This document shows positions 17,078 through 26,282 of a DNA stretch of 57,273 nucleotides, one piece after another. The DNA is from Cyclobacteriaceae bacterium (GTDB lineage Bacteria; Bacteroidota; Bacteroidia; Cytophagales; Cyclobacteriaceae): the NCBI GenBank assembly GCA_029858965.1, contig JAOUDZ010000023.1, positions 1 to 57,273 of the forward strand, read 5' to 3'. A program made the translations under genes and the position numbers. Numbering within the stretch: the first letter of the stretch is position 1; every line of letters begins with the position of its first letter. The notes beneath the pieces were generated by a model. The model was not told the origin of the DNA. It saw only the letters and a list, made by a program, of their open reading frames with translations, and ran no database searches.

Positions 17078-18400
17078 CTACAATAGCCACAGTACAGACA
17101 ATACCATGATGGCTGCCGTAGGCTTCCATGCAAAGCTAAACCACTTGTCAAACGAAATTCCCGAAATGGTGAGGATCGCCATCAAGGCACCATTCGTGGG
17201 GATTAACATATCCATCATAACCGCTCCATATTGGTAGGCTAAGACGCACACTTGTCTCGACAACCCGATCAAATCCGAGAGCGGCGTCAAAATTGGGATG
17301 GTCAGAATAGCCTGACCGGAATAGCTGGGCACAGGCAAATGCAACAATGCCTGTGATAACATCATCAAGATGGTGGATAAACTAACCGGCAAATAGGCAA
17401 GTGGCAAAAACAATCCGTGAATGATCGAGTCGACAATCAAGCCCTGCTGCAGTACCACGGTAATACTGTTGGCCAGGCCCATGATGACAGCGGCGAAGGT
17501 CATCTCCCTGAATCCAGCAGCATAAGCTTCGCTTGTTCCGTTTACGCCGAGCCCCCCAATCATTCCGGCAGCAATGCCAAGTAAGAAAAACTCCGCAGAA
17601 AGCTCATTAAAGCCCCAGCCTAATTTCAACATTCCGAAGATCAAGAGCACAAAGGCAAGCGCTAGCAGTGTGAGGATTACCATATTGTTCTTTCCCATCG
17701 GTACCGCTCTCTGGTCCTGATCGTCTGCCTTCTTGACCTTGTTTTTGTTGGCATACCGAATAACCATCAGCATCCAGAGGAAGAAGGCGAGACAAAGGAT
17801 GATCATCCTGAAACCTGCCCCTGACAGGAACGGCAATTCTGCCACTTTTTGAGCAATCACTACGGCAAAGGGGTTTATTGGACTGAATGCGCTGCCAATC
17901 ACCGCTGCGCCGTAGCTGACCGAGACCGCTACAAAAGCGTTGTAGCCCAACCGTTTTGAAAAATACAGCAGTACCGGCGTCATCGCGATAATTTCTTCCT
18001 GAAGGCCTTCAAGCGCTCAACCGGCAGTAAAAACAAATCCCACAATGATCAATGCGATATCTTCCCTTCCGCGCATCTTGTGTGTCAGGTAACGAATACC
18101 GTCGGTCAAAGCGCCCGTTTTTTCAATCACATAGAAGCAGCCGCCAAGCAACAGGATACAGACAATCAAATCTGCCCTTCCAATGATCCCTTCGGGAATG
18201 CTCATGAAGATTTGAAATACCGACAACCGGTCCCCTTCAACCAATTGGAAAGATCCGGGGACGACGGTTATTTGATCGGAAACGGGATCGGTGATTCTGG
18301 TGTATTCGCCCCGCGGAATAATGTAGGCCAGAAGGCTTGAAAACAAGATAAACCCAATCATGATGGCCAAGACGTTGGGGAATTTGAATTTTTGATTCAT
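17078..18400 (-). pseudogene. DcuC/YfcC-type carrier broken by one in-frame TGA
   Basis: Two frames in the same reading phase, 18400-18017 and 17983-17078, together cover a whole YfcC-like carrier of about 440 residues. The first starts MNQKFKFPNVLAIMIGFILF and holds the typical ITVVPGSFQLVE segment. The second carries GSAFSPINPFAVVIAQKVAELP and SGQAILTIPILTPLSDLIG, both characteristic of this family. They are separated only by a TGA at 18017-18019, with no frameshift: the codons after it read ALEGLQEEIIAM, which continues the family sequence. Homologues as I recall them have a glycine there (GGA to TGA by one change). The carrier should sit in the inner membrane and move carboxylates or similar solutes. 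It is either a recent pseudogene or carries a sequencing error. Confidence 0.82.
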
Positions 18401-18955
18401 CCCGATTGTTATTTTGTGCGACTAAGCGTTTTTTTATGAAATTGAAGAAATATAGAAAAAGGCCACCGCAATGCAGTTCTTTTGGTATTTTCATTTTTCC
18501 ACTTACGCTAGTCTATTTCCGTTGCACCGCGAAAGCCCTGATTTTGTCCTGCGCTTGATTGGTTTCCGACCTGGAGTAAACCCACTTCAATCTTTGTCAG
18601 ATCTCAATAGCGGTACCGTTGACAATAATTACTTGCAGACACTGTGCATGGCAGGTTGCTGGCGTGGTAGACTGGTACATCGATGGTCAACATAACAATA
18701 TGAATTCGAGCCGAGTACACGCTATCTCTTGTCGGGCGTGCTTGGAAGCTGATCCGACCTGGTATCCCTGGCCGCTGGTGGTCTGAACTGAAAAAGTGGC
18801 CTGAAAGGAGCAGATAATCGTAAAATTCATGCCCAAATGGGCAGATTGTCTTGATTTTTTCACAAATCTAAGTGCATTTTATCACCAAAGAGGTTGTATT
18901 TTTACCAGCGCAATTTTTTACATTTTGCATTGAAATAACCTTAACCTCATTCGAC
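18401..18955. other. Intergenic region without a recognised gene
   Basis: This 555-bp stretch lies between the broken YfcC-like carrier and the lipoprotein gene at 18956. Short frames on both strands show no family features that I can name. It may contain eroded coding sequence: a + strand frame reads SPDFVLRLIGFRPGVN, faintly like the end of a formylglycine-generating-enzyme domain, but this is too weak to call. The last 100 bp are AT-rich and likely hold the promoter of the next gene. Confidence 0.4.
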
Positions 18956-19846
18956 ATGAAACGACTCTTTTTCATCTTACTCTTAGGCTCCTTTGCATGG
19001 AGTTGCCAAAAGAGCAAAGAAACTACTGAAACCACAGAAAGTGGAACAAATAATGCATTGACCGCGCAACGCGATGCTTTCTTTAATGACCTGATGGCAC
19101 CAACAGAGGTAGCTGCCCGGTTGTTCGCCACTGCGGCTGAATTCGAACCTGCCCTAATGAGCGATCCGAACAACTACTCTGCCTATGCGGGAAATAGGGA
19201 AAATGCAGCTGCCAATATGGGTATTTACCTCTCCGACCTTAACTATAGCATTGCCTATGGCAAAGCTGAAACGACGAAGCAACACTTCGTTGCGGCGCAT
19301 GAGCTCAGCAAAACGATTGGTATTGAAAGTAATGTGCTGGAGTTCTTAATGCAACGGTATAATGCAAATCTGTCGCAGAATGACTCGGTGAAGAACGTTG
19401 TTACGGATCTTTTATATGAATCAACTATGGACCTTCGGGCTACTGATCGCGAAAGACTGGCCGGCATTGCCATGGCGGCATACCAGATTGAGAATCTCCA
19501 TCTTGCCCTTGGCACCCTTGAATCGTATCCAAAAGACCTGCTTCCCGATGACGCCCGTACAGCGATCCTGGTACCTTTGTTCAAATTGGTACTTGGTCAG
19601 CGTCAGAACATCGTCACTATTTACAACTTTATTAAGTCTTATAGCGACACTATGACTGCAGAAGCAAATCCCAATTATCCTTTCTATGTGAATGCTTTGG
19701 AGGAACTTATTGCAGTTTATGATAAACTGAATGTGGATGAAAAGATTGCCAATAACCAGGGCGTTGAATTGATGAATGATGCTGTGGTCATGGAACTGAG
19801 TGAAAAGACTAATGCCATCCGGAACAAGATTGTAAGCACCGAATAA
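18956..19846 (+). CDS. Lipoprotein of unknown function, paralogue of the one at 36.5 kb
   Basis: From the ATG at 18956 the product is 296 residues with a lipoprotein-type leader (KRLFFILLLGSFAWSC). The rest is acidic and predicted helical, without a recognised enzyme motif. The conserved block AAANMGIYLSDLNYSIAYG followed by HELSKTIGI matches AANFGIYLSDLKYLIAYD and LRLSDNTGI in the protein at 35696-36547, and both proteins share size, a lipid anchor and a C-terminal helical tail. It is therefore one member of a lipoprotein family with at least two copies in this genome. The gene stands alone and ends in a clear terminator. Any function would be a guess. Confidence 0.8.
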   Translation: MKRLFFILLLGSFAWSCQKSKETTETTESGTNNALTAQRDAFFNDLMAPTEVAARLFATAAEFEPALMSDPNNYSAYAGNRENAAANMGIYLSDLNYSIAYGKAETTKQHFVAAHELSKTIGIESNVLEFLMQRYNANLSQNDSVKNVVTDLLYESTMDLRATDRERLAGIAMAAYQIENLHLALGTLESYPKDLLPDDARTAILVPLFKLVLGQRQNIVTIYNFIKSYSDTMTAEANPNYPFYVNALEELIAVYDKLNVDEKIANNQGVELMNDAVVMELSEKTNAIRNKIVSTE

Positions 19847-19904
19847 GAATCGCACCGCTTTCTGATTGACGCGCAGACGTGCAGGAAGGTTGTATTTTAT
19901 TTTT

Positions 19905-19942
19905 AAAGGGTTTCGATAGTTGATATCGGAACCCTTTTTTTT
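19905..19942 (+). terminator. Intrinsic terminator after the lipoprotein gene
   Basis: The hairpin pairs AAAGGGTT-CGATA with TATCG-AACCCTTT around a GTTGA-type loop and runs into an uninterrupted T tract ending at 19942. It sits about 60 bp after the stop codon at 19846 and separates that gene from the convergent glgX. Confidence 0.85.
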
Positions 19943-20101
19943 GGGTATCGCTATTGTTTTGGTAGAAATTCAGGGTTGCAATGAAATCGGTATTTCAATG
20001 TCGCGGATACAAGTCTTTTTTCTCACCGAACCAAGATGTGCATCACGTGATTTCTTTTTTGGCTTGGCAGTAAATTGCAAACTTGCTATCACCGTGACAG
20101 A

Positions 20102-22189
20102 TTAACTCAGGCGGGCGACAAGAATTACGCATGTATGGGCATTTACAACATAGGCGTTATTGGAAATTTCAGCGGCATCCGATAGCTGGCATATGTCGTC
20201 CGGCGATGGGAGCGAGGTATCGATCCATCTTCTCCAATGGAATACAACGGAGTCATTATGCGTTGGTACCTCAAATTCCAGCGGTGCCGTAAATGCATTG
20301 ATCATATAGTGCATGGCGGTATCGCCACTGAGCGATTGCACGGTAACAGCTATGCTGTGAGAATGGTCCGACCAATCCGGCTGATTCAGTTTGACGCCAT
20401 GCCAGGTGATGATGCGGCGGTCAAGAAGTTGGCTGAGGCTCATGCTAAATTCATCACGCGCGGTGTCTCGTTGTGAGCGCACCTCAATGATAAGCTTTAC
20501 AAAGCGAAATAAGTCTCTGCATTGGTTTACCAAATTCCAATCAAACCATGACAATTCGTTGTCCTGGCAGTAGGCATTGTTGTTGCCATGTTGGGTTCTG
20601 CGCACCTCATCCCCCATCAATATCATGGGAGCCCCAATGGACCACAAGGTCAACATCAGGAAGTTTCTGACCTGCCGGGCGCGGAGCATTTCAATTTGTG
20701 GGTCTGCCGAAGGTCCTTCGATGCCGAAATTCCAACTCATGTCGCTATTGCTTCCATCCCTGTTGTCTTCCTTGTTGGCTTCATTATGTTTGTGGTTGTA
20801 GGAAACCAGATCGTTCAGTGTGAAGCCATCGTGGCAAGTGACGAAGTTTATGCTCTGCTCCGGTTCCCGGTTTTGATCACCGTACATATCAGGACTGCCG
20901 ATCACACGGGTGGCAAATCTTGAAATACCGCCGTTGTCGCCTTTCATGAAGCTCCTGATATCGTCCCTGAATTTCCCATTCCATTCCTTCCAGCTGTCCC
21001 CCACAAAACTGCCCACCTGGTAAAGCCCCGCGGCATCCCAGGCTTCTGCAATCAGCTTTGTTCCGGCCAGCACAGGGTCGGATTCTATGTCCCACAACAC
21101 CGGAGGGGTTTCAATCGGCATTCCTTTTTCGTCTCGGGATAGTATAGCGGCCAGGTCAAACCGAAAACCGTCAACATGCATTTCCTTCACCCAAAAGTGA
21201 AGACTGTCGCTGATCATTCTCCGCACGATGGATTGATTTGCATTTAGGGTATTTCCTGTGCCCGAGTAATTGGCGTACTGCGACTTGTCTCGTTCTAGCG
21301 TGTAGTATATGCTGTTGTCAATCCCCCGAAAGCTCAACGTTGGCCCTGACTGGCCTCCTTCTGCTGTATGGTTGAAGACAACATCCAGTAATACCTCAAT
21401 GCCGGCGCGGTGAAGCGCCTTTACCATATCCCGGAACTCGTCCAGGACCTTCAAGGGATCATCGCTTGTACCGTAAGCCTGATGAATGGCAAAAAAAGAT
21501 ACCGGACTGTAACCCCAATAGTTGACCAGGTCAGGCGGACAATCTTGAGCGTCAAACTGGAAAACCGGCAACAGTTCAACAGCGGTGACGCCGAGGTCAA
21601 CCAGGTATGGTATTTTCTCAATCAGCCCCAGGAATGTGCCTCGTTTTTCGGGAGACACTCCTGAATTGGGGTTTTTCGTGAACCCGGCAACGTGCATTTC
21701 ATAAATAATTGTTTTTGAAAACGGACGTCTTGGATGCTCGTCATTCTCCCAATCGTAGGTTTTCGTATCGCACACCACGCTTTTCATGGCGGGTACTCCG
21801 GCATCGCCAAACTTACAAAATGCGTTGCGCTGATATTGTCGGGGAACGGCAACGGCCTTCGCATAGGGATCCAGCAAAGTTTTGTCACCATCAAACCAGT
21901 GGCCATGGTGCGGGTCATACGGACCGATTACCCGGTATCCATAGCGTTGACCTGCACGAATCCCCGGCACAAAAGTGTGCCAATAATGATAGGTTTTATT
22001 TATATTCGGGTTCAGCCTGATGATCCGACTGGGAAACGTGTCTTCGGTGGTGTCGAAAAGAAGCAATTCCACGCCCGTACTGTGCTTTGAGAATAAACAA
22101 AAATTGGCGCCGTCCGGATGCAGCGTTGGTCCAATCGGAAAACTTTGTCCTTTGAATTCCGGTGGCAACACAATGGGTTCAGGCTTCAT
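20102..22189 (-). CDS. glgX: Glycogen debranching enzyme GlgX (isoamylase type)
   Basis: The 695-residue enzyme belongs to glycoside hydrolase family 13. An N-terminal CBM48-like domain (GPTLHPDGANFCLFSKHSTGVELLLFD) precedes the barrel. Catalytic residues are Asp345 (nucleophile, in VDGFRFDLAAIL), Glu382 (acid/base, in LIAEAWDAAG) and Asp454 (in TCHDGFTLND). The LVNYWGYSPVSFFA segment and the QDNELSWFDW loop are typical of isoamylase/GlgX. It should cleave alpha-1,6 branches of glycogen or limit dextrins in the cytoplasm. I begin at the ATG at 22189, since the family sequence starts there; the frame extends upstream with unrelated residues. A LOG-family gene is divergent across a 125-bp gap. 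Confidence 0.93.
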   Translation of the reverse strand: MKPEPIVLPPEFKGQSFPIGPTLHPDGANFCLFSKHSTGVELLLFDTTEDTFPSRIIRLNPNINKTYHYWHTFVPGIRAGQRYGYRVIGPYDPHHGHWFDGDKTLLDPYAKAVAVPRQYQRNAFCKFGDAGVPAMKSVVCDTKTYDWENDEHPRRPFSKTIIYEMHVAGFTKNPNSGVSPEKRGTFLGLIEKIPYLVDLGVTAVELLPVFQFDAQDCPPDLVNYWGYSPVSFFAIHQAYGTSDDPLKVLDEFRDMVKALHRAGIEVLLDVVFNHTAEGGQSGPTLSFRGIDNSIYYTLERDKSQYANYSGTGNTLNANQSIVRRMISDSLHFWVKEMHVDGFRFDLAAILSRDEKGMPIETPPVLWDIESDPVLAGTKLIAEAWDAAGLYQVGSFVGDSWKEWNGKFRDDIRSFMKGDNGGISRFATRVIGSPDMYGDQNREPEQSINFVTCHDGFTLNDLVSYNHKHNEANKEDNRDGSNSDMSWNFGIEGPSADPQIEMLRARQVRNFLMLTLWSIGAPMILMGDEVRRTQHGNNNAYCQDNELSWFDWNLVNQCRDLFRFVKLIIEVRSQRDTARDEFSMSLSQLLDRRIITWHGVKLNQPDWSDHSHSIAVTVQSLSGDTAMHYMINAFTAPLEFEVPTHNDSVVFHWRRWIDTSLPSPDDICQLSDAAEISNNAYVVNAHTCVILVARLS

Positions 22190-22221
22190 AGAATAATTTT
22201 TCTGAGGTGTCGTTATTGAAT

Positions 22222-22229
22222 TAAATTTG
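22222..22229 (+). promoter_or_regulatory. Possible Bacteroidota -7 element for the LOG-family gene
   Basis: TAAATTTG matches the Bacteroidota -7 consensus TAnnTTTG exactly and lies about 85 bp before the ATG at 22315, in the gap shared with glgX. The -33 position about 19 bp upstream reads TTTC rather than TTTG, so support is moderate. Confidence 0.4.
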
Positions 22230-22314
22230 CAAGTAAATATGATGAATATAACTTTCTTTCGAAAAAATTTACACCACGAGATGCGTTGTTTCAGAAAACC
22301 ATAAAAATGTACAC

Positions 22315-23136
22315 ATGTCGAAAAAAACAATACCGTCATCCAAAAGATTAACACCGCAAGAGTGGGAAAATGCGTGGCAACGGCATTGGAAAAATGCCCA
22401 GCTTCATTACGAGCTTCCGCACGCGGCCAGCAAGTCAAGCCTTGCGGAGCACGATTTTCTATCACATACAAGATCAGCGAAGAAAGAAGGGCATCGACTC
22501 AATAAGATCACGAAAGAGTTTGAAATGGGCTTCAAGAAGTTGGAAAAGATCGGTCCCGCGGTTACTATTTTTGGCTCTGCAAGGTTCAAACCAGGTGATT
22601 CCTATTATGAATTATCTCGTCTGGCCGGTTCAAAGTTTGCCAAGGCAGGATTCACTGTACTGACCGGCGGTGGCCCCGGGGCCATGGAAGCGGCTAATCG
22701 TGGGGCACACGAAGCAGGAGGGCCCACCTATGGACTTAATATTATTCTGCCACATGAGCAAGCGCCAAATCCATATGTAACCGATAGCTTTCAGTTCAAA
22801 TATTTTTTTGTTCGCAAAGTGATGTTGGTGAAGTATTCTTGCGCCTTCATTGCGATGCCTGGCGGCCTCGGAACCTTAGATGAACTGTTTGAGGCAGCGA
22901 CGCTGATTCAATGCAAAAAAATCGGTCCCTTTCCACTAGTGCTGGTAGGAGGTGAATTCTGGAGTGGCCTCCTCGATTGGGTTTCCTACATGGCTGATCA
23001 GGGTGTTTTCTCCCAGGAAGAAATCGGATTTTCGCGCATCGTCGACACGCCGCAGGAAGCCGTTGACATGGTGCTGAAAAGTCTACCCTCAGAGTTGATT
23101 TCACGACTTGATCCGCCCGTCAAAAACAGAAAATAA
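22315..23136 (+). CDS. LOG-family protein (nucleoside monophosphate phosphoribohydrolase-like)
   Basis: The 273-residue protein has a polar, helical N-terminal extension of about 75 residues followed by a LOG/TIGR00730 domain. The diagnostic motif MPGGLGTLDELFEA (PGGxGTxxE) is present, with the preceding glycine-rich TGGGPGAMEAANRGA loop that binds the nucleotide phosphate. Family members remove the base from nucleoside 5'-monophosphates; some were long misnamed lysine decarboxylases. The conserved Arg and Glu of the active site are in place (FVRKVMLV and the PGG motif). It is expected in the cytoplasm. The long N-terminal extension is found in a subgroup of bacterial LOG proteins and its role is unclear. 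Confidence 0.88.
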   Translation: MSKKTIPSSKRLTPQEWENAWQRHWKNAQLHYELPHAASKSSLAEHDFLSHTRSAKKEGHRLNKITKEFEMGFKKLEKIGPAVTIFGSARFKPGDSYYELSRLAGSKFAKAGFTVLTGGGPGAMEAANRGAHEAGGPTYGLNIILPHEQAPNPYVTDSFQFKYFFVRKVMLVKYSCAFIAMPGGLGTLDELFEAATLIQCKKIGPFPLVLVGGEFWSGLLDWVSYMADQGVFSQEEIGFSRIVDTPQEAVDMVLKSLPSELISRLDPPVKNRK

Positions 23137-23367
23137 CAAGTTGATAATCAAGTCATCAGCATGCAAAAGATACGCCATTGTGGGTAACGCGTTCTTCTTT
23201 ATTTCCTTTGGATGCATATTTATATTTAACCTTCCGGAAATAGCAGCGTAACAATGATATCATTCAACAGACACGATGCTCGAAATGATCGCTATTTCGA
23301 AGAATGAAATAATTGGAACCCTGTTGGTAAAAATGTAGTTTTATCGGTTGAACCTAAAACCGCTCTG

Positions 23368-23988
23368 ATGCACTACGGCGCACTCCTCGCACTTATCCTG
23401 TTCTCAGCGAATCTCAAAACTGACATGACGTCGGCGAAAAGAGATGTTGTGCGCATACTGTCCTCTGAAACAAAAATCCTTGGACAAACCAACGTTAACA
23501 ATTTTACCTGTACTGCCGTTCAGGGAAATCGTGCTCAGCACCTTAAAATATTCAGCCGGGTTACAGATAAGGGGATTGACTTTCGTGACTTTCTGATCAC
23601 GCTGAATGTGAACGAATTTGACTGCGGAATGAAAGTAATGACCAAGGACTTCAAATCAACCATAAAGGGAGACGAGTATCCTACCATTGGTCTTGAAATA
23701 CAGAGCATCGTATTTAACAAGGGCAATGGGCTCACAGAAGGCAAATCAGATGCCGAGTCTTCCGTAAAAATCAGGCTGGCCGGTCAGGACCATAAAGAGC
23801 ACATTCGCGAAGGACAATTGATAAAGGAAGGGAATACCTATATCATCAAAGGACAGCAAAGCTTGAACATGACCGACTTCGGACTTGAACCGCCGTCTAA
23901 GTTCATGGGCATGGTCAAAGTCAAAGATGCTTTGGTGATCAACTTTGACATCACGATAGAAATAATTGAAGCGGGAACGGCCGATTAA
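23368..23988 (+). CDS. YceI-like lipid-binding periplasmic protein
   Basis: The 206-residue protein starts with a short hydrophobic leader (GALLALILFSANL). The rest has the YceI lipocalin-like pattern: repeated beta strands with FRDFLITLNVNEFDCGMKVM, then FKSTIKGDEYPTIGLEIQSI, the slot equivalent to the YceI motif where a partially buried ligand enters, and VKIRLAGQDHKE followed by LNMTDFGLEPPSKFMGMVKVKDAL. Characterised YceI proteins bind polyisoprenoids or amides in the periplasm. It is convergent with a porin gene whose upstream partner at 25340 is a second, more typical YceI protein, and both end in the DFGLEPP/EYGVKPP-type segment. Confidence 0.75.
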   Translation: MHYGALLALILFSANLKTDMTSAKRDVVRILSSETKILGQTNVNNFTCTAVQGNRAQHLKIFSRVTDKGIDFRDFLITLNVNEFDCGMKVMTKDFKSTIKGDEYPTIGLEIQSIVFNKGNGLTEGKSDAESSVKIRLAGQDHKEHIREGQLIKEGNTYIIKGQQSLNMTDFGLEPPSKFMGMVKVKDALVINFDITIEIIEAGTAD

Positions 23989-24024
23989 TGAATCGACCAT
24001 TCCTTATAACAATATGGGCTGACA

Positions 24025-25287
24025 CTAGAATCCGATTGTAGCTTCTACCATAAATCCATCGAACGTCGCACCATTATACTTGGTACCCGCCCACCCTGCA
24101 TCGTCGTATTTTTGGCTTACATACTCCACCTTGGTGAGGATATTTTTCGTGATGAACCAGCCGCCACCTACGTTGACCCTATTGATTGAGCGCGTACCGG
24201 CTCCCTCCTGCGTTTTTCCATTCACACTATTGTAGCGGCCGCCAATGTAGAGGTTTTCGTTTTTGCCAAACCTGTAAAGCAGTTCTCCTGCAAGTTGGGT
24301 AAAGCTGCCGTCGCCCTGATCTTTTGCATTGGATACCATTTCATAGATCCCGAAAAATTCCAGGCCTTTGAATTTCAGAAACGGATTTACCTGGACCGCA
24401 GTCATCTTTTTGAACGCAGGGTTGAACCGCCCTTCAAAGTCACTACCGCCAGTCTTCAAGTCCTTCAGGACATCATAGTAGCGCCCTCCTGCACGATCGC
24501 CGCCGTATAGTGATGTGCCCGTCGAGGTGCCCTTGTTAATATACCAGGAGGCCGTAAGCCTGACGCGAAGATCATCGTTGATTTGGGAATCGTAACCTGC
24601 CTTGCCATAAAAAGATAGCTTATTGTCGGTGTTGGAATTTACAATTACGCTTTGGTTTAATTTTCCGTTGGTGAAACCCAGTACGGCGAGAAAACCGTTT
24701 TTTTGTATGGTCGCTTCCCCAAAGATTTCGGTGGAGAACGAATCCATGATATAGTTTCCAACGAACGGATTGAAGATTGTCCTGGCATTATCGGATCTTC
24801 TGAAATGTGCATCACCGTAGTTGAATTCGTCCAAACCTACGGTGACGCTGACGACATCCATGATGCCTGACAGAAACCCTGGTTTGATAAAATCCAGGTT
24901 ATCCACCCTGATGTAACCGCCCTTCACCCAGGCTTCGGGGTGGTGACGCGATGAAAGGTATGTGCGCAGGTGCATGCGCAAGCCAGCAGCAAGTTGTACG
25001 TCGATATTAAAATTTGCAGATGGCAGGTTGAAGTTCGACCCCAACTGAACAAGACTATCCAATGCATTTGTCTGCCGGAGCCCTTGAAACTGAATGGCAA
25101 AATCGCCACCCAACCGGACCTTTATTCCTTCGAATTTTATGGTATCATTTTTTGATGGCTCAAATACGTTGAGTCCGCCCTTGTCGTTTGTCCGGTAGTA
25201 TTGCAAGGCCGGCAGCTGGGCAAATGCCTGGAAGCAAACTGACTGAAGCACAAGCACTAATGAGAATAGTAGAATTCCTTTTTTCAT
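24025..25287 (-). CDS. Outer-membrane porin-like protein
   Basis: The 420-residue product has a signal peptide ending near AFAQ, then a long series of amphipathic strands with aromatic girdle residues, and ends in ...VEATIGF with the C-terminal phenylalanine that outer-membrane barrels use for assembly. The N-terminal part (VRLGGDFAIQFQGLRQ, LRMHLRTYLSSRHHPEAWVKGGYIRVD) resembles phosphate-selective-porin or alginate-porin type proteins of Bacteroidota, though the solute is not readable. It lies 52 bp downstream of a YceI gene on the same strand and is probably co-transcribed with it. Confidence 0.78.
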   Translation of the reverse strand: MKKGILLFSLVLVLQSVCFQAFAQLPALQYYRTNDKGGLNVFEPSKNDTIKFEGIKVRLGGDFAIQFQGLRQTNALDSLVQLGSNFNLPSANFNIDVQLAAGLRMHLRTYLSSRHHPEAWVKGGYIRVDNLDFIKPGFLSGIMDVVSVTVGLDEFNYGDAHFRRSDNARTIFNPFVGNYIMDSFSTEIFGEATIQKNGFLAVLGFTNGKLNQSVIVNSNTDNKLSFYGKAGYDSQINDDLRVRLTASWYINKGTSTGTSLYGGDRAGGRYYDVLKDLKTGGSDFEGRFNPAFKKMTAVQVNPFLKFKGLEFFGIYEMVSNAKDQGDGSFTQLAGELLYRFGKNENLYIGGRYNSVNGKTQEGAGTRSINRVNVGGGWFITKNILTKVEYVSQKYDDAGWAGTKYNGATFDGFMVEATIGF

Positions 25288-25339
25288 AGAGAGATATTTA
25301 AATATTTAAGGGATGCAGGGTTGACAGTGTGCCGCACCC

Positions 25340-25885
25340 TCACTTGATCATGTTTAGTTCAGCATGAATGGTTACCTCGTCACCTGTCTTTATGGTACCC
25401 AACATGGCAACAGGTGGTTTTACTCCGTATTCGGTCATGATGAGTTTAACGTCGCCCGTGACCTGATACGAATCCGGGGTCCATTGCTCATAATTAAAAG
25501 TTACCGGAATGGTTTTGGTCTTGCCGGCAATTGTCAATTGACCTTCGCCCTTTATCGTTGTACCGGAAATTGTAAGCTGCTTGGCCTTGAACGTAATGGT
25601 GGGGTGGGCATCTGCATTTAGCGCACTATAGGTGTTTTTGTCCATGCCGGATTTGCCACTCTTTATCGAATTGACCTTTACAACAAGCGAAACATCTTTT
25701 AGGGATCCGTCAGCAGCAGTGGCGTTTGCGGTATAAGATTCTGCCACCGACTCCCAGTCGTGCAACGTGGATGTCCCCTGGACGGTAAGTTTGCTGTTTT
25801 TGATATCGCATTTGTACGCTGTTTGGCCGAATGCAGTCGCAGCAGTCAGCAACAAGAGCACAATTAATTTTGAATTTCTGATCAT
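25340..25885 (-). CDS. YceI-family periplasmic lipid-binding protein
   Basis: The 181-residue protein has a signal peptide (IVLLLLTAATAFG) and a full YceI lipocalin-like domain: NSKLTVQGTSTLHDWESVAE at the start, then VNSIKSGKSGMDKNTYSALNADAHPTITF, which is the signature region, and LIMTEYGVKPPVAMLGTIKTGDEVTI at the end. These proteins bind polyisoprenoid or fatty-acid-like ligands in the periplasm. It begins an apparent two-gene unit with the porin downstream. Its upstream region holds two copies of GTTGTTACT around a palindrome, which may be an operator. Confidence 0.9.
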   Translation of the reverse strand: MIRNSKLIVLLLLTAATAFGQTAYKCDIKNSKLTVQGTSTLHDWESVAESYTANATAADGSLKDVSLVVKVNSIKSGKSGMDKNTYSALNADAHPTITFKAKQLTISGTTIKGEGQLTIAGKTKTIPVTFNYEQWTPDSYQVTGDVKLIMTEYGVKPPVAMLGTIKTGDEVTIHAELNMIK

Positions 25886-26282
25886 CGTCGTAATTTTTTT
25901 TGGTTGTTACTATTGTTAACAAGGGTTTGCAAAAGTTGTTACTGAATTCTTTTGTAAGGGGCGGCAATATTACAGAAAGCGGTGCAACGCGGCAAAATAA
26001 CGTTGTGTTAACGACAGAATAAGCCAAACAGCCAGACGAATGGTGTCTTTCAGGGGGCGAAAAAAGATACAATAGCTGACAGCGATCTGTAGAGCAGCTG
26101 GACAAAGATTTACCGCCACGCGCAATTATATCGTAGAGCGCATCGCAGTCTCATGCACCAATAGCTCGTAGGCAAGCGCGTCTTTATTGGCTCATGCCCC
26201 ATATCCGGTCATCTTGCGCATAGCCCGTCCATGAAACTTGTCAAGGAACAAGTTTCTGGATAGCCGCAAGAAGTGTTGATTC
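25886..26282. other. Intergenic region with possible decayed coding sequence
   Basis: Besides the operator-like repeats next to the YceI gene, this 397-bp stretch has no intact gene. On the minus strand between about 26110 and 26180 a short frame reads ALAYELLVHETAMRSTI and ends in TAA, which looks like the end of a decayed gene, but I cannot name its family. It adjoins the broken MFS transporter. Confidence 0.35.
25903..25943. promoter_or_regulatory. Possible operator upstream of the YceI-porin unit
   Basis: Two copies of GTTGTTACT (25903-25911 and 25935-25943) flank a perfect palindrome TTGTTAACAA (25913-25922). The group sits 18-58 bp before the YceI start codon, where a regulator would act. 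No protein partner can be named. Confidence 0.35.

Noticed and set aside
17984-18019. TGA codons inside otherwise readable carriers as a sign of recoding (TGA as Trp or selenocysteine)
   Set aside because: Intact genes in the window, such as coxL, end in TGA, and the TGA in the YfcC gene falls at a probable glycine site. The MFS and glycosidase copies also carry deletions or frameshifts, so ordinary decay explains all three.
18471-18695. A 74-codon frame with a segment like the end of a formylglycine-generating-enzyme domain
   Set aside because: The similarity is limited to a few residues (IGFRP) and the rest of the frame has no support.
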